From NCBI GenBank assembly GCA_032388755.1, contig CP135593.1, positions 1,550,001 through 1,614,000 on the forward strand: DNA of 64,000 bases, written 5' to 3'. The translations under genes were made by a program, and so were the position numbers. The stretch comes from Neisseria sp. DTU_2020_1000833_1_SI_GRL_NUU_006 (GTDB lineage Bacteria > Pseudomonadota > Gammaproteobacteria > Burkholderiales > Neisseriaceae). Shown here one piece after another: positions 16,275 to 23,961 of this stretch; position 1 is the stretch's first letter; the number at the start of each line of letters is the position of its first letter. The notes beneath the pieces were generated by a model. The model searched no databases. It saw only the letters and a list, made by a program, of their open reading frames with translations, and was not told the origin of the DNA.

Positions 16275-16898
16275 TTAATGACGCTGCGGAACAAAGTCTT
16301 CCGGAGCTTCCGCACCTTCAGGCAGACCGAAGGTTTCACGCAAAACGACTTTGTAGAACGCAAACGCATCTTTTGCACCTTGAATCGCTTCGGCTTCGGC
16401 TTCAGGGCTTAAGCCCAAAACATTCAGATGCTCGACAAAGGCACGCCAATGTTTGCCGCGTCCGTTCGGATGGGGGGCGAGGTGGCGCGCGCCGTGTTCG
16501 CCGGTGTAATCCAGCTTTTGCGCGTGTTTAAACAAAAATGCCGCGCCCAAATTGGAACCTTCGGCGCAATACAGCCAACCGATGGATTTATTGCCGGTTT
16601 CATGCGGCAGCGGTTTGCCGTATTCGTAAGGTTTGTCGCCCAAATCCGCCAAGTCTTGCGTTAACGCGTCGTAACGCGCCATGTATTCCAGCTCGGGAAT
16701 GGCTTTGTTCAACTCCGGGTCTTTATAGATATGATCGACCGCTTTGTGGAACACGGATTGCAGTTTTAAGAATTTGATGTAGTTCTCTTTGTTGGCAAAC
16801 GGCTCGACAGACATGACCAAGTTGTCCACGCTGTCGTGAATGGGTGCGGTTTGCTCCTTCAGCCGCTTGGCAAACGTCAGCTCTTGTGTTTCGCTCAT
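16275..16898 (-). CDS. hemO: Heme oxygenase HemO
   Basis: A 207-residue heme oxygenase that cleaves heme to biliverdin, CO and iron in the cytoplasm. IHDSVDNLVMSV holds the proximal histidine, and GWLYCAEGSNLGAAFLFKHA is the distal-helix glycine region. The sequence is close to the known meningococcal HemO throughout. The start at 16898 (MSETQE) has AAGGA seven bases upstream, so it is preferred to an ATG five codons earlier. No hmbR receptor gene is adjacent here. A Fur-like site is about 210 bases upstream. Confidence 0.96.
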   Translation of the reverse strand: MSETQELTFAKRLKEQTAPIHDSVDNLVMSVEPFANKENYIKFLKLQSVFHKAVDHIYKDPELNKAIPELEYMARYDALTQDLADLGDKPYEYGKPLPHETGNKSIGWLYCAEGSNLGAAFLFKHAQKLDYTGEHGARHLAPHPNGRGKHWRAFVEHLNVLGLSPEAEAEAIQGAKDAFAFYKVVLRETFGLPEGAEAPEDFVPQRH

Positions 16899-17105
16899 GT
16901 GAATATCCTTCATAAAGTTTCAGACGACCTTCAGGCCGCCTTTATTTAAACAAGGTGGATTGGATAGGCTTGAAAACGGATATGGGATGGAAGCGGAGGT
17001 TTGTAGGATTGGAAACCACCAAATGTGTTTGAAAACTAACTATAGGGTTTTGTTATTTTATGAAATATTTTTTAAAAATATATATTATTTTAATTTAAAT
17101 GGCAA

Positions 17106-17126
17106 GATAATGATTTTCAATTATTC
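17106..17126. promoter_or_regulatory. Fur-like site in the hemO upstream region
   Basis: GATAATGATTTTCAATTATTC resembles the Fur 19-mer GATAATGAT-A-ATCATTATC, with the left half perfect and the right half partly matched. It lies in the very AT-rich gap 16899-17368. The rest of this 470-base gap holds one DUS and no convincing gene; a 63-codon frame at 16960 looks random. Confidence 0.5.
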
Positions 17127-17368
17127 AAAAATACAAAAAAGTAACGAATAACCCTCCCCTTCGGCAACACTTCGGTAAACAAATGATTCAGGATTTACAG
17201 AAAATGATTCCCAAACCTTAAAAATTATTATTGGCAAATTCATAACTGCATATCTACAGGAAGTTCGTATAGCTTTCTTGCTTCCCCTGCATCAACAGGG
17301 CATACTTCCACCATACCGAGCCGCAGGTCGCCTGAAACCTGCCATACCGTCAAAAAGAAAGAGACAAC

Positions 17369-17905
17369 ATGAACCCCATCCGCCCATTCTTAAACCATAC
17401 CCCGCAAATCCACGAATCCTGCCTTATCGATGAAACTTCGGTCATCATCGGCGAAGTATCGCTTGCCGAAGACGTTTCCGTCTGGCCGTATGCCGTCTTG
17501 CGCGGCGACGTGAACAGCATCAGCATCGGCGCACGCAGCAATGTGCAGGACGGCAGCGTCTTACACGTTTCGCACAAAAACGCCGAAAAACCCGAAGGTT
17601 CACCCCTTGTCATCGGCGAAGACGTAACCGTCGGACACAAAGTCATGCTGCACGGCTGCCGCATCGGCGACCGCGTTTTAATCGGTATGGGAACAATTAT
17701 TCTGGACGATACTGTCGTCGAAAGCGACGTGATGATAGGCGCAGGCAGCCTCGTGCCGCCGCGCAAACGGCTGGAAAGCGGCTATCTCTATGTCGGCTCG
17801 CCCGTCAAACAAGTCCGCCCGCTGACCGACAAGGAAAAAGAATTTTTGAAATACTCGTCCGCGCATTATGTGCGCCTGTCCGGACAACACAAACAGTCAA
17901 AATAA
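17369..17905 (+). CDS. Gamma-class carbonic anhydrase family protein
   Basis: A 178-residue left-handed beta-helix protein built of hexapeptide repeats (about residues 20-150). Zinc-ligand histidines are in VLHVSH and GHKVMLHGC, as in YrdA/PaaY-type gamma carbonic anhydrases. RGDVNSISIG and NVQDGS are conserved. The likely role is CO2/bicarbonate interconversion, but many family members are untested. The gene precedes maf by 40 bases that include one DUS. Confidence 0.9.
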   Translation: MNPIRPFLNHTPQIHESCLIDETSVIIGEVSLAEDVSVWPYAVLRGDVNSISIGARSNVQDGSVLHVSHKNAEKPEGSPLVIGEDVTVGHKVMLHGCRIGDRVLIGMGTIILDDTVVESDVMIGAGSLVPPRKRLESGYLYVGSPVKQVRPLTDKEKEFLKYSSAHYVRLSGQHKQSK

Positions 17906-17945
17906 TTTTCAGACGACCTTATATCCTTTTAAAAAAGAAAGTGTT

Positions 17946-18545
17946 ATGCACACACTCTACCTAGCCTCCGGCAGCCCGCGCCGCCGCGAAATCCTCGAAA
18001 ACCTCGGATTCAAAGTTATCCGTATCCCTGCCGACATCGATGAAACACCGCATTCCGACGAAAACGCCGCCGATTATGTGCAACGTATGGCGCAGGAAAA
18101 AAATGCCGCCGCTGTCGAGCAATGGTTTGCCACCCACGACGCGCAGCCCGAATATCCGATTCTCACCTCCGACACCACGGTCGCCTATCAAAACCACATT
18201 CTCGGCAAACCGGAAACCGAAGCCCAAGCAGCCGAAATGCTCGCCCGGCTTTCGGGGCAGACGCATCAGGTGCTGACTGCCGTATGCGTATATTGGCAAG
18301 GGAAGACACGCGGCGTTTTGCAAACAAGCGATGTACGTTTCAAAACCTTGTCTGCCGACGAAATATCCGCCTATATCCGAAGCGGCGAACCGATGGACAA
18401 AGCGGGCGCGTATGGCATTCAGGGTTTGGGCGGCGTGTTTGTCGAGCATTTGCAAGGCAGCTTCACCGGCGTGATGGGCCTGCCCGTTTACGAAACGGCC
18501 GGTTTGTTGGAACAATTCGGATTGAGCGTTCCGCCATTTGCCTGA
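17946..18545 (+). CDS. maf: Maf-family nucleoside triphosphate pyrophosphatase
   Basis: A 199-residue Maf protein that hydrolyses non-canonical or excess NTPs (dTTP/UTP class or a relative). LASGSPRRREIL is the N-terminal motif, and SDTTVAYQNHILGKP contains the catalytic aspartate. YGIQGLGGVFVEHLQGSFTGVMGLP is typical of the C-terminal half. The ATG at 17946 is chosen because the motif must lie at the very N-terminus. The next gene starts 25 bases after the stop. Confidence 0.94.
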   Translation: MHTLYLASGSPRRREILENLGFKVIRIPADIDETPHSDENAADYVQRMAQEKNAAAVEQWFATHDAQPEYPILTSDTTVAYQNHILGKPETEAQAAEMLARLSGQTHQVLTAVCVYWQGKTRGVLQTSDVRFKTLSADEISAYIRSGEPMDKAGAYGIQGLGGVFVEHLQGSFTGVMGLPVYETAGLLEQFGLSVPPFA

Positions 18546-18570
18546 TTTTAAATACCTCCAAACAAACATC

Positions 18571-19185
18571 ATGAAAACATACGCCTTCCCCTTTTTATCC
18601 GCAGTATTCCTTCTTGCAGGCTGCACTGCTTTTTCAGACGACGGCACACCCTCCGTCCACAAAGGCAACGACAGCATCCTCTCTTTCGGAAAGCTTGGCT
18701 CTGCTACGGAAGATGCGCCTGCAGGCGGCTGGGTCATGCTCGGTGATCAATACACCTATGTGTTAGACAAAGGGTCGTCTGAAAAGCTCTCTCCCATCTT
18801 TAAGGCCAAACTGAAACATCCCTACGAAATCAAGTTTGCCTATTCTGTGAAGAATATCAAAAAGGCAGGGGTTACCGTTTGGCAGGAGGATCGCAGATTC
18901 AGCACACTGCTTTGCCTGTCTTACCCCCATGCCGATAAAGATGAAGAAAAAACACTGGAAAAATTGGCGTTCACCTCCAGTAAAGGGGAAAAAACGCCAT
19001 TCAGGTGCATCAACCTCGACGGCAAAATCTATCAACCCGCCCCGGCTGCCGGTTCGGGTTTGCCGCTGCACGTCAATCTCGACATCCACACCCGTTCTTC
19101 CGACAAAAACCTGACAATCGACGTACCTCCCCTATCCGCAAACATACGTCCCGCAATGCCACCCGTCCGCCCGCTCCATTTTTAA
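18571..19185 (+). CDS. Lipoprotein of unknown function
   Basis: A 204-residue protein with a lipoprotein signal peptide ending in the lipobox LAGC (cysteine about residue 18). I do not recognise the mature domain, which is predicted soluble and mostly beta. Two DUS lie inside the coding region. One at about 18631 encodes AFSDDG right after the lipid-attachment cysteine; one at about 18771 encodes KGSSEK. Both are in loop-like, low-complexity positions. The start at 18571 fits the signal peptide. It follows maf closely and may be cotranscribed. Confidence 0.8.
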   Translation: MKTYAFPFLSAVFLLAGCTAFSDDGTPSVHKGNDSILSFGKLGSATEDAPAGGWVMLGDQYTYVLDKGSSEKLSPIFKAKLKHPYEIKFAYSVKNIKKAGVTVWQEDRRFSTLLCLSYPHADKDEEKTLEKLAFTSSKGEKTPFRCINLDGKIYQPAPAAGSGLPLHVNLDIHTRSSDKNLTIDVPPLSANIRPAMPPVRPLHF

Positions 19186-19206
19186 GCACTATCCGCCGCA
19201 CAAACC

Positions 19207-19241
19207 AAAAGGTCGTCTGAAAATTTTTCAGGCGACCTTTT
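19207..19241. terminator. DUS-pair terminator between convergent genes
   Basis: AAAAGGTCGTCTGAAAA faces TTTTCAGGCGACCTTTT (one mismatch) between the lipoprotein and gluD stops; it can serve both. Confidence 0.75.
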
Positions 19242-19266
19242 CTCAAGCTAACGCTTCAAAATTTGA

Positions 19267-20532
19267 TCAGTACCAACCGCGCAGCTTCATCGCTTTTTCA
19301 ACGCGGCGGATACTCATCATGTAAGACGCGGTACGCAGGTCCACATCATACTCTTGCGCCAGATTCCAAATATCGCGGAACGCGCGGCGCAGGACGACGG
19401 TTTCTTTTTCCTGAACTTCGTCAAATTCCCAGTAATAGCCTTGCAGGTTTTGCACCCATTCAAAATAGGAAACGACCACGCCGCCGCAGTTCGCCAGAAT
19501 ATCGGGCACGACCAATACGCCGTTTTGACGCAGGATGGCATCGGCTTCAGGTGTAGTCGGGCCGTTTGCGCCTTCGACCACGATTTTGGCGCGGACTTTG
19601 CCCGCGTTTTCTGAAGTCAGTTGGTTTTCCAGCGCGCAAGGAGCGAGTACGTCCACATCCAGTGCCAAGAGTTCGGCATTGCTGATTTCCTTGCCGTAAC
19701 CCGCTTCGTTGGTAATGAAGCCTTTTTCTTGGAACTCTTTGAACAAGGCTTCCATATCCAAGCCGTTTTCGTTGTAGATGGCGACATCGACGGTGGAAAC
19801 GGCAACGACTTTCGCGCCGGATTGATGCGCGTAATAGCCTGTGTGATAACCCACATTGCCGAAGCCTTGAATGGCGTAGGTCGCGCCTTTGACGTCTTTG
19901 CCGAGTTTTTCCAAAGCTTGAACGGCAGCGAAGTTCACGCCGTAACCTGTCGCTTCGGTACGCGCCAAAGAGCCGCCGAATTCGACCGGTTTGCCGGTGA
20001 ACACGCCAGGCGCGGATTTTTTAACGACATTTTCGTAGGCATCGACCATCCACGACATGATTTTGCCGTTGGTGTTCACATCAGGTGCAGGAATATCGAT
20101 TTTTTCGCCGATAAGCGGAGAAATGGCTTCAGAATAAGCGCGTGAAATGCGTTCCAACTCTGCTTCGGAGTAATCGCGCGGATCCAAGGTAATGCCGCCT
20201 TTGCCTCCGCCGTAAGGAATGCCCGCAACGCAACATTTGATGGTCATCCAAATCGACAGGGCTTTGACTTCGTCCAAATTCACATTGGGATGGAAGCGCA
20301 CGCCGCCTTTGTAGGGACCGACGGCGTTGTTGTGTTGCGAACGGTAGCCGGTGAAGGTTTTGACCGTGCCGTTGTCGAGTTTGACGGGGAAGGTAACTTC
20401 CAAAACGCGTTGCGGGCTTTTCAGGATTTCATACACCGCAGGGTCGGCATTGAGCCGGTCGCAGGCGGTTTTGACCTGTTTGCGGGCGATTTCGAAAGGG
20501 TTAAGGGTTTCTTTTGCGGCGGATTGGGACAT
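19267..20532 (-). CDS. gluD: Glutamate dehydrogenase, NAD-type
   Basis: A 421-residue hexameric-type glutamate dehydrogenase converting glutamate to 2-oxoglutarate and ammonia. GGVRFHPNVNLDEVKALS, CCVAGIPYGGGKGGI (catalytic lysine) and the Rossmann motif IQGFGNVGYHTG are clear. The length and N-terminus match the catabolic NAD-linked group (RocG/GudB-like, and the second Neisseria enzyme) better than the longer NADPH-linked GdhA. Coenzyme specificity is therefore inferred. It is convergent with the lipoprotein gene and divergent from gph. Confidence 0.9.
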   Translation of the reverse strand: MSQSAAKETLNPFEIARKQVKTACDRLNADPAVYEILKSPQRVLEVTFPVKLDNGTVKTFTGYRSQHNNAVGPYKGGVRFHPNVNLDEVKALSIWMTIKCCVAGIPYGGGKGGITLDPRDYSEAELERISRAYSEAISPLIGEKIDIPAPDVNTNGKIMSWMVDAYENVVKKSAPGVFTGKPVEFGGSLARTEATGYGVNFAAVQALEKLGKDVKGATYAIQGFGNVGYHTGYYAHQSGAKVVAVSTVDVAIYNENGLDMEALFKEFQEKGFITNEAGYGKEISNAELLALDVDVLAPCALENQLTSENAGKVRAKIVVEGANGPTTPEADAILRQNGVLVVPDILANCGGVVVSYFEWVQNLQGYYWEFDEVQEKETVVLRRAFRDIWNLAQEYDVDLRTASYMMSIRRVEKAMKLRGWY

Positions 20533-20927
20533 TTCTCTTCCTTCTTATGTCGGGTTGAAGTTTAAGGGCTTTACATTTGTAACTATAACCAATTTCCAAA
20601 TGAAATGTAATAGCATGTAGTCGCAGAAACGAGAGTTAGTTAATTTATATATGGTTTTATTTTTCAGACGACAAAAGGGTACATTCAAACTGCTTCTCCC
20701 ATCCCTTTACAAAACATCCCCGTTTTCCGAACACACCCCAAAAACCTTTGTTTTTAAAAAAAGTCGTCTGAAAATTGAATCAGCCTGCCTTTCAAAGTCA
20801 AAGCTTCTGAAAATCAATGAAATGCCATTTCAAGCTCCAACTATATTGTTAACAATCCATCTGAAAACTACCTGTCGGGAAACAATGTTAAAATACGCGT
20901 CCCTGTCATTCACGAGCAAAACACATC
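20533..20927. other. gluD-gph divergent intergenic region
   Basis: 395 bases without a gene. It holds two isolated DUS copies (about 20664 and 20762) and an imperfect dyad, TTACATTT at about 20570 with AAATGTAA at about 20604, upstream of gluD. The dyad could be a regulator site for glutamate dehydrogenase. Confidence 0.5.
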
Positions 20928-21638
20928 ATGACCGCCGCCATCGAACACGTCCAAGCCGCCGCCTTTGATTTGGACGGCACATTATGCGATTCCGTCCCCG
21001 ACCTTGCCGCCGCAGCTGAAGCCATGCGCGAATATCTCGGCATGGAGCCTCTGCCCGCCAAAACAGTAGAAAGCTACGTCGGCGACGGCATCGGCAAACT
21101 CGTCCACCGCGTCATCACCAACGACCGCGACCAAGAAGCCGCGCCCGATTTATGGGAAAAAGGTTTCGTGTTCTACATGAAATACTACCGCGACCACTTG
21201 AGCGACTTCACCCGCCCCTACCCTGAAACCGAAGCCGGGCTGGCATTGCTCAAATCACTGGGCATCCCGCTGGTGGTCATTACCAACAAAAACGAAATCC
21301 TCGCCGCCGAACTCTTGAAACAGCTTGGACTCGCCGACTACTTCAGCCTGATTCTCGGCGGCGACAGCCTGCCCGAAAAGAAACCCAGCCCGTTGCCGCT
21401 GCAACACGCCGCCGAAGTTTTGGGCATTGATCCTGCCAACATGATTATGGTTGGCGACTCCCGCAACGACATCATCGCCGCCAAAGCCGCCAGCTGCCTC
21501 AGCGTCGGCGTAACCTTCGGCTACGGCGACATGACCCTGCTCTCACAAGACAAAGCGACCAAGCCCGACTGGATTATCGGCTCACTGCCCGAAATCTACG
21601 AAAACCTGCAACCGAAAAAAGCGGAGGACGACGAATAA
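20928..21638 (+). CDS. gph: Phosphoglycolate phosphatase
   Basis: A 236-residue HAD-superfamily phosphatase. Motif I is FDLDGTLCDS (nucleophile aspartate about residue 14), motif II VVITNKN, motif III the KKPSP lysine and motif IV GDSRNDI. The cap domain and length fit Gph, which removes 2-phosphoglycolate made during DNA repair and metabolism. It stands alone between divergent gluD and recX, with its own terminator. Confidence 0.9.
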   Translation: MTAAIEHVQAAAFDLDGTLCDSVPDLAAAAEAMREYLGMEPLPAKTVESYVGDGIGKLVHRVITNDRDQEAAPDLWEKGFVFYMKYYRDHLSDFTRPYPETEAGLALLKSLGIPLVVITNKNEILAAELLKQLGLADYFSLILGGDSLPEKKPSPLPLQHAAEVLGIDPANMIMVGDSRNDIIAAKAASCLSVGVTFGYGDMTLLSQDKATKPDWIIGSLPEIYENLQPKKAEDDE

Positions 21639-21650
21639 TCAGTATCCTTG

Positions 21651-21693
21651 TTTTCAGACGACCTTTATTCCGGCTTCAAAGGTCGTCTGAAAA
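21651..21693 (+). terminator. DUS-pair terminator after gph
   Basis: TTTTCAGACGACCTTT and AAAGGTCGTCTGAAAA with an 11-base loop, 13 bases past the gph stop. Confidence 0.75.
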
Positions 21694-21721
21694 TAAAGCA
21701 GTGGAAATAAAAAGATTCGTC

Positions 21722-21816
21722 ATTCCCGCGCAGGCGGGAATCCAGACTTTAATTTTTCAGAATTGTTTAAAAGTTGTGTTGATTTCAAATCACTGGATTC
21801 CCGCCTGCGCGGGAAT
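21722..21816. repeat. dRS3 pair enclosing a mosaic repeat unit
   Basis: Perfect dRS3 repeats ATTCCC-N8-GGGAAT at 21722-21741 and 21797-21816 bracket a 55-base spacer, the form of a neisserial intergenic mosaic element. A small palindrome of the GTCAGATTC type follows at 21862-21881. Confidence 0.85.
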
Positions 21817-21912
21817 GACGAAATGCAAGTTTCTTATCTCCCACTATCTTGCAACCTGCAAGTCAGATTCAAGAATCTGACCTACGAATCGACCTTTTCA
21901 GACGACCTCTGC

Positions 21913-22380
21913 ATGAAACCCCAAAAATCCCTGCGCGCCCGCGCGATGGACATTCTTTCCCGACAGGAAATCAGCCGTGTCGGACTCAAGCGCAAGCTCG
22001 CCCCGTATGCCGAAAGCGAAGAAGAATTGGAAAACGTGTTGGACGAATTTGCCGAACGCAACTGGCAATCCGACCAACGCTACGCCGAAGCCTACATCCA
22101 CAGTAAAAGCCGTCAGCACGGTTCCCTACGTCTGAAACAGGCATTGGCGCAGCAAGGTATAGACGAAACCGTCAGCCGCGAATTCATGCCTGACAAAGCG
22201 TGCGAACTGCAAACCGCAGTTGCCGTGTTGCGCAAAAAATTCAAACAGCCCGCCACCGATTTGAAAGATAAACAAAAACAAGCGCGGTTTCTCGCCTATC
22301 GCGGCTTCGATATGGACACCATCCACGCCGCGCTCAAAAGCAGTTGGGATGAAGAAGTATTCGACGCTTCTGAAGAATGA
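21913..22380 (+). CDS. recX: Recombination regulator RecX
   Basis: A 155-residue alpha-helical RecX protein that modulates RecA filaments. RARAMDILSRQEISRVGLKRKL and DEFAERNWQSDQRYAEAYIHSK are the first and second helical repeats. FLAYRGFDMDTIHAAL is the third. The ATG at 21913 is chosen from the homology limit; it lies only a few bases behind a DUS, so the uptake sequence forms the 5' leader. The frame stays open 50 codons further upstream through repeats. Confidence 0.93.
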   Translation: MKPQKSLRARAMDILSRQEISRVGLKRKLAPYAESEEELENVLDEFAERNWQSDQRYAEAYIHSKSRQHGSLRLKQALAQQGIDETVSREFMPDKACELQTAVAVLRKKFKQPATDLKDKQKQARFLAYRGFDMDTIHAALKSSWDEEVFDASEE

Positions 22381-22396
22381 TAAGCCTGTTAACAAT

Positions 22397-22438
22397 AAAA
22401 GGTCGTCTGAAACCTTTTTTCGGTTTCAGACGACCTTT
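22397..22438. terminator. DUS-pair terminator between recX and DUF302 gene
   Basis: AAAAGGTCGTCTGAAACC and its complement with a 7-base loop, between convergent genes. Confidence 0.8.
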
Positions 22439-22456
22439 CAATTATTTGGCTTATCC

Positions 22457-22951
22457 TTATTCCGCTACCGTTTTGCGAATAAGCTTTTCAGCATTGGCGA
22501 GCGTGTTTTCCACTTCGGCAAACTCGATTTTGCTGCCCGACACCAGCGCGCGCGTGTCGTTGAACACGACTTGGACTTTCCCGTCGGTTTCGGTAACGAG
22601 GACGCGCAACGGCAGTTGCAGGGCGAAGGCAGGGTCTTTTTGCATCAGCGGCGTGCCGGCTTTGGGCGTGCCGAAGACGATGACTTTCGCGGGCTGCATG
22701 TCCAAACCGCTTTGACGCGCGGCGGCTTGGTGGTCGATGACGGCGAACACGGTCATGCCTTTTTCTTTGACGGCGGTTTCCAAACGGCGGACGGTATCGT
22801 CAAAACTGTATTTGCTAATGGCGGTATGGGTTTGATTCATGGCGGAACTTTGTCGGGAATCGGGTTGTCGGGCGGTATCGCCGCCGTGTGAGGCGCAGGC
22901 GGTCAGGGCGGCGAGGATGGCGGCTGCGGCGAAGGTGCGTATCGGTTTCAT
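22457..22951 (-). CDS. DUF302-domain lipoprotein
   Basis: A 164-residue lipoprotein with lipobox LTAC (cysteine about residue 19), followed by a flexible stretch and a DUF302 domain (about residues 45-160). Domain marks are YSFDDTVRRLETAVKEKGMTVFAVIDH and KVIVFGTPKAGTPLMQ. The family is periplasmic or cytoplasmic and of unknown biochemistry. It leads the leftward series with the rhodanese and carboxymuconolactone decarboxylase-like genes upstream, each separated by its own DUS hairpin. Confidence 0.88.
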   Translation of the reverse strand: MKPIRTFAAAAILAALTACASHGGDTARQPDSRQSSAMNQTHTAISKYSFDDTVRRLETAVKEKGMTVFAVIDHQAAARQSGLDMQPAKVIVFGTPKAGTPLMQKDPAFALQLPLRVLVTETDGKVQVVFNDTRALVSGSKIEFAEVENTLANAEKLIRKTVAE

Positions 22952-22965
22952 GTTTTTCCTTGGAT

Positions 22966-22997
22966 AAAAGGTCGTCTGAAACGTCTCAGACGACCTT
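22966..22997 (-). terminator. DUS-pair terminator after the rhodanese gene
   Basis: AAAAGGTCGTCTGAA and TCAGACGACCTT nearly touch, forming a tight hairpin nine bases past the stop. Confidence 0.7.
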
Positions 22998-23005
22998 GTT
23001 GCTGG

Positions 23006-23371
23006 TTATTTCAAACCTTTTTTCACCAAGTCTTCGTAACCGCCGTGGTTGGTTACGTTGGTGTAGCCTGCTTTTTTCAACTCGGTAAGCGCAACTCCGG
23101 CACGGCGGCCGCTGCGGCAGTAGAGGTTGACGGGCGCGTTTTTGTCGGGGCTGACGCTTTTGATGCGTTCGACGATTTGCTCGTGCGGAATGTTGACCGC
23201 GCCTTGCAGGTGGCCGGATTTGAATTCTTCTTCGGAACGTACGTCAATCCATACGCCTTTTGCTTTGGCAGGTTGCGCGCCGGCGACTTTGGCGGCGGGC
23301 GCGGCATAGGATACGGCGGCAGGCAGGACGAGTGCGGCGGCAGTCAGCGCGGCAGTCAGCAATTTTTTCAT
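23006..23371 (-). CDS. Periplasmic rhodanese-domain protein
   Basis: A 121-residue protein with a signal peptide (cleavage near SYA-AP) and one rhodanese domain. The active-site loop CRSGRRAGVA carries the catalytic cysteine, and VWIDVRSEEEFKSGHL is the first conserved part. It resembles PspE-type single-domain thiosulfate sulfurtransferases. A role in periplasmic sulfur transfer is likely but the acceptor is unknown. Confidence 0.9.
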   Translation of the reverse strand: MKKLLTAALTAAALVLPAAVSYAAPAAKVAGAQPAKAKGVWIDVRSEEEFKSGHLQGAVNIPHEQIVERIKSVSPDKNAPVNLYCRSGRRAGVALTELKKAGYTNVTNHGGYEDLVKKGLK

Positions 23372-23447
23372 GGTCGTTTCTCCAAACGGTTGAACAAAAA
23401 TATCAATCTAAACGGTTCGGCGGCAAAAAGCAATGTTCCGTCAACAG

Positions 23448-23487
23448 AAGGGTCGTCTGAAACGGGAGTTGTTTTCAGACGACCCTT
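23448..23487 (-). terminator. DUS-pair terminator after the AhpD-like gene
   Basis: AAGGGTCGTCTGAAA and TTTTCAGACGACCCTT with a 9-base loop, 11 bases past the stop codon. Confidence 0.75.
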
Positions 23488-23497
23488 TGAGACAAAA

Positions 23498-23833
23498 TCA
23501 ACGCTGCGCGTCAACCGCTTCCAAAGCGCGCAGGGCATAAGTGTAGGCTGCACCTGCGTTCAAGGAAATGGCGGTCGCCAGCGCACCGGCGATTTCGCTT
23601 TCAGTCGCGCCCGCTTTGGCGGCTGCAGCGGCGTGTACGCTGATACAGCTTTCGCAACGGGTAGTGATGGCGACGGCGAGGGCAATCAGCTCGCGGGTTT
23701 TCGCATCCAATGCTTCGGCTGCGGCGGCTTGTTCCAGCGCGCCGTAGGCTTGCAGCATTTTCGGGTGGTTTTTACCCAGCTCGCCGAATGATTTTTTAAC
23801 GTGTGCGGTGTGTTCGGGCCAATTTTGAAACAT
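23498..23833 (-). CDS. Carboxymuconolactone decarboxylase (AhpD-like) family protein
   Basis: A 111-residue all-helical protein with the AhpD-type redox motif CESCISVH (C-x2-C with downstream histidine, about residues 59-66). Such proteins act as alkylhydroperoxidase-like disulfide reductases, not true decarboxylases. The length is normal for the single-domain group. It is divergent from mtrA over a 128-base gap containing two palindromes, so the AraC regulator may control it. Confidence 0.9.
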   Translation of the reverse strand: MFQNWPEHTAHVKKSFGELGKNHPKMLQAYGALEQAAAAEALDAKTRELIALAVAITTRCESCISVHAAAAAKAGATESEIAGALATAISLNAGAAYTYALRALEAVDAQR

Positions 23834-23898
23834 TTTGATTTCCTTTCTAATGTGTTTGAAATGAAGGATGTTGCACTTTTTTACATCCGATGAATGGC

Positions 23899-23932
23899 AT
23901 TATTGCAATAATTTGACTAATATAATCGTCAA
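23899..23932. promoter_or_regulatory. Two palindromes in the mtrA divergent promoter region
   Basis: ATTATTGCAATAAT (23899-23912) is a perfect 14-base palindrome. Directly next to it TTGAC and GTCAA (23913-23932) form arms around ten bases that include TATAAT. They lie between the AhpD-like gene and mtrA and are good operator candidates. Confidence 0.5.
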
Positions 23933-23961
23933 ATCATCTCATTCACTTGCAAAAAACACTT

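Noticed and set aside
16960..17151. 63-codon frame in the hemO upstream gap
   Set aside because: Low-complexity translation of AT-rich sequence, overlapping the Fur-like site.
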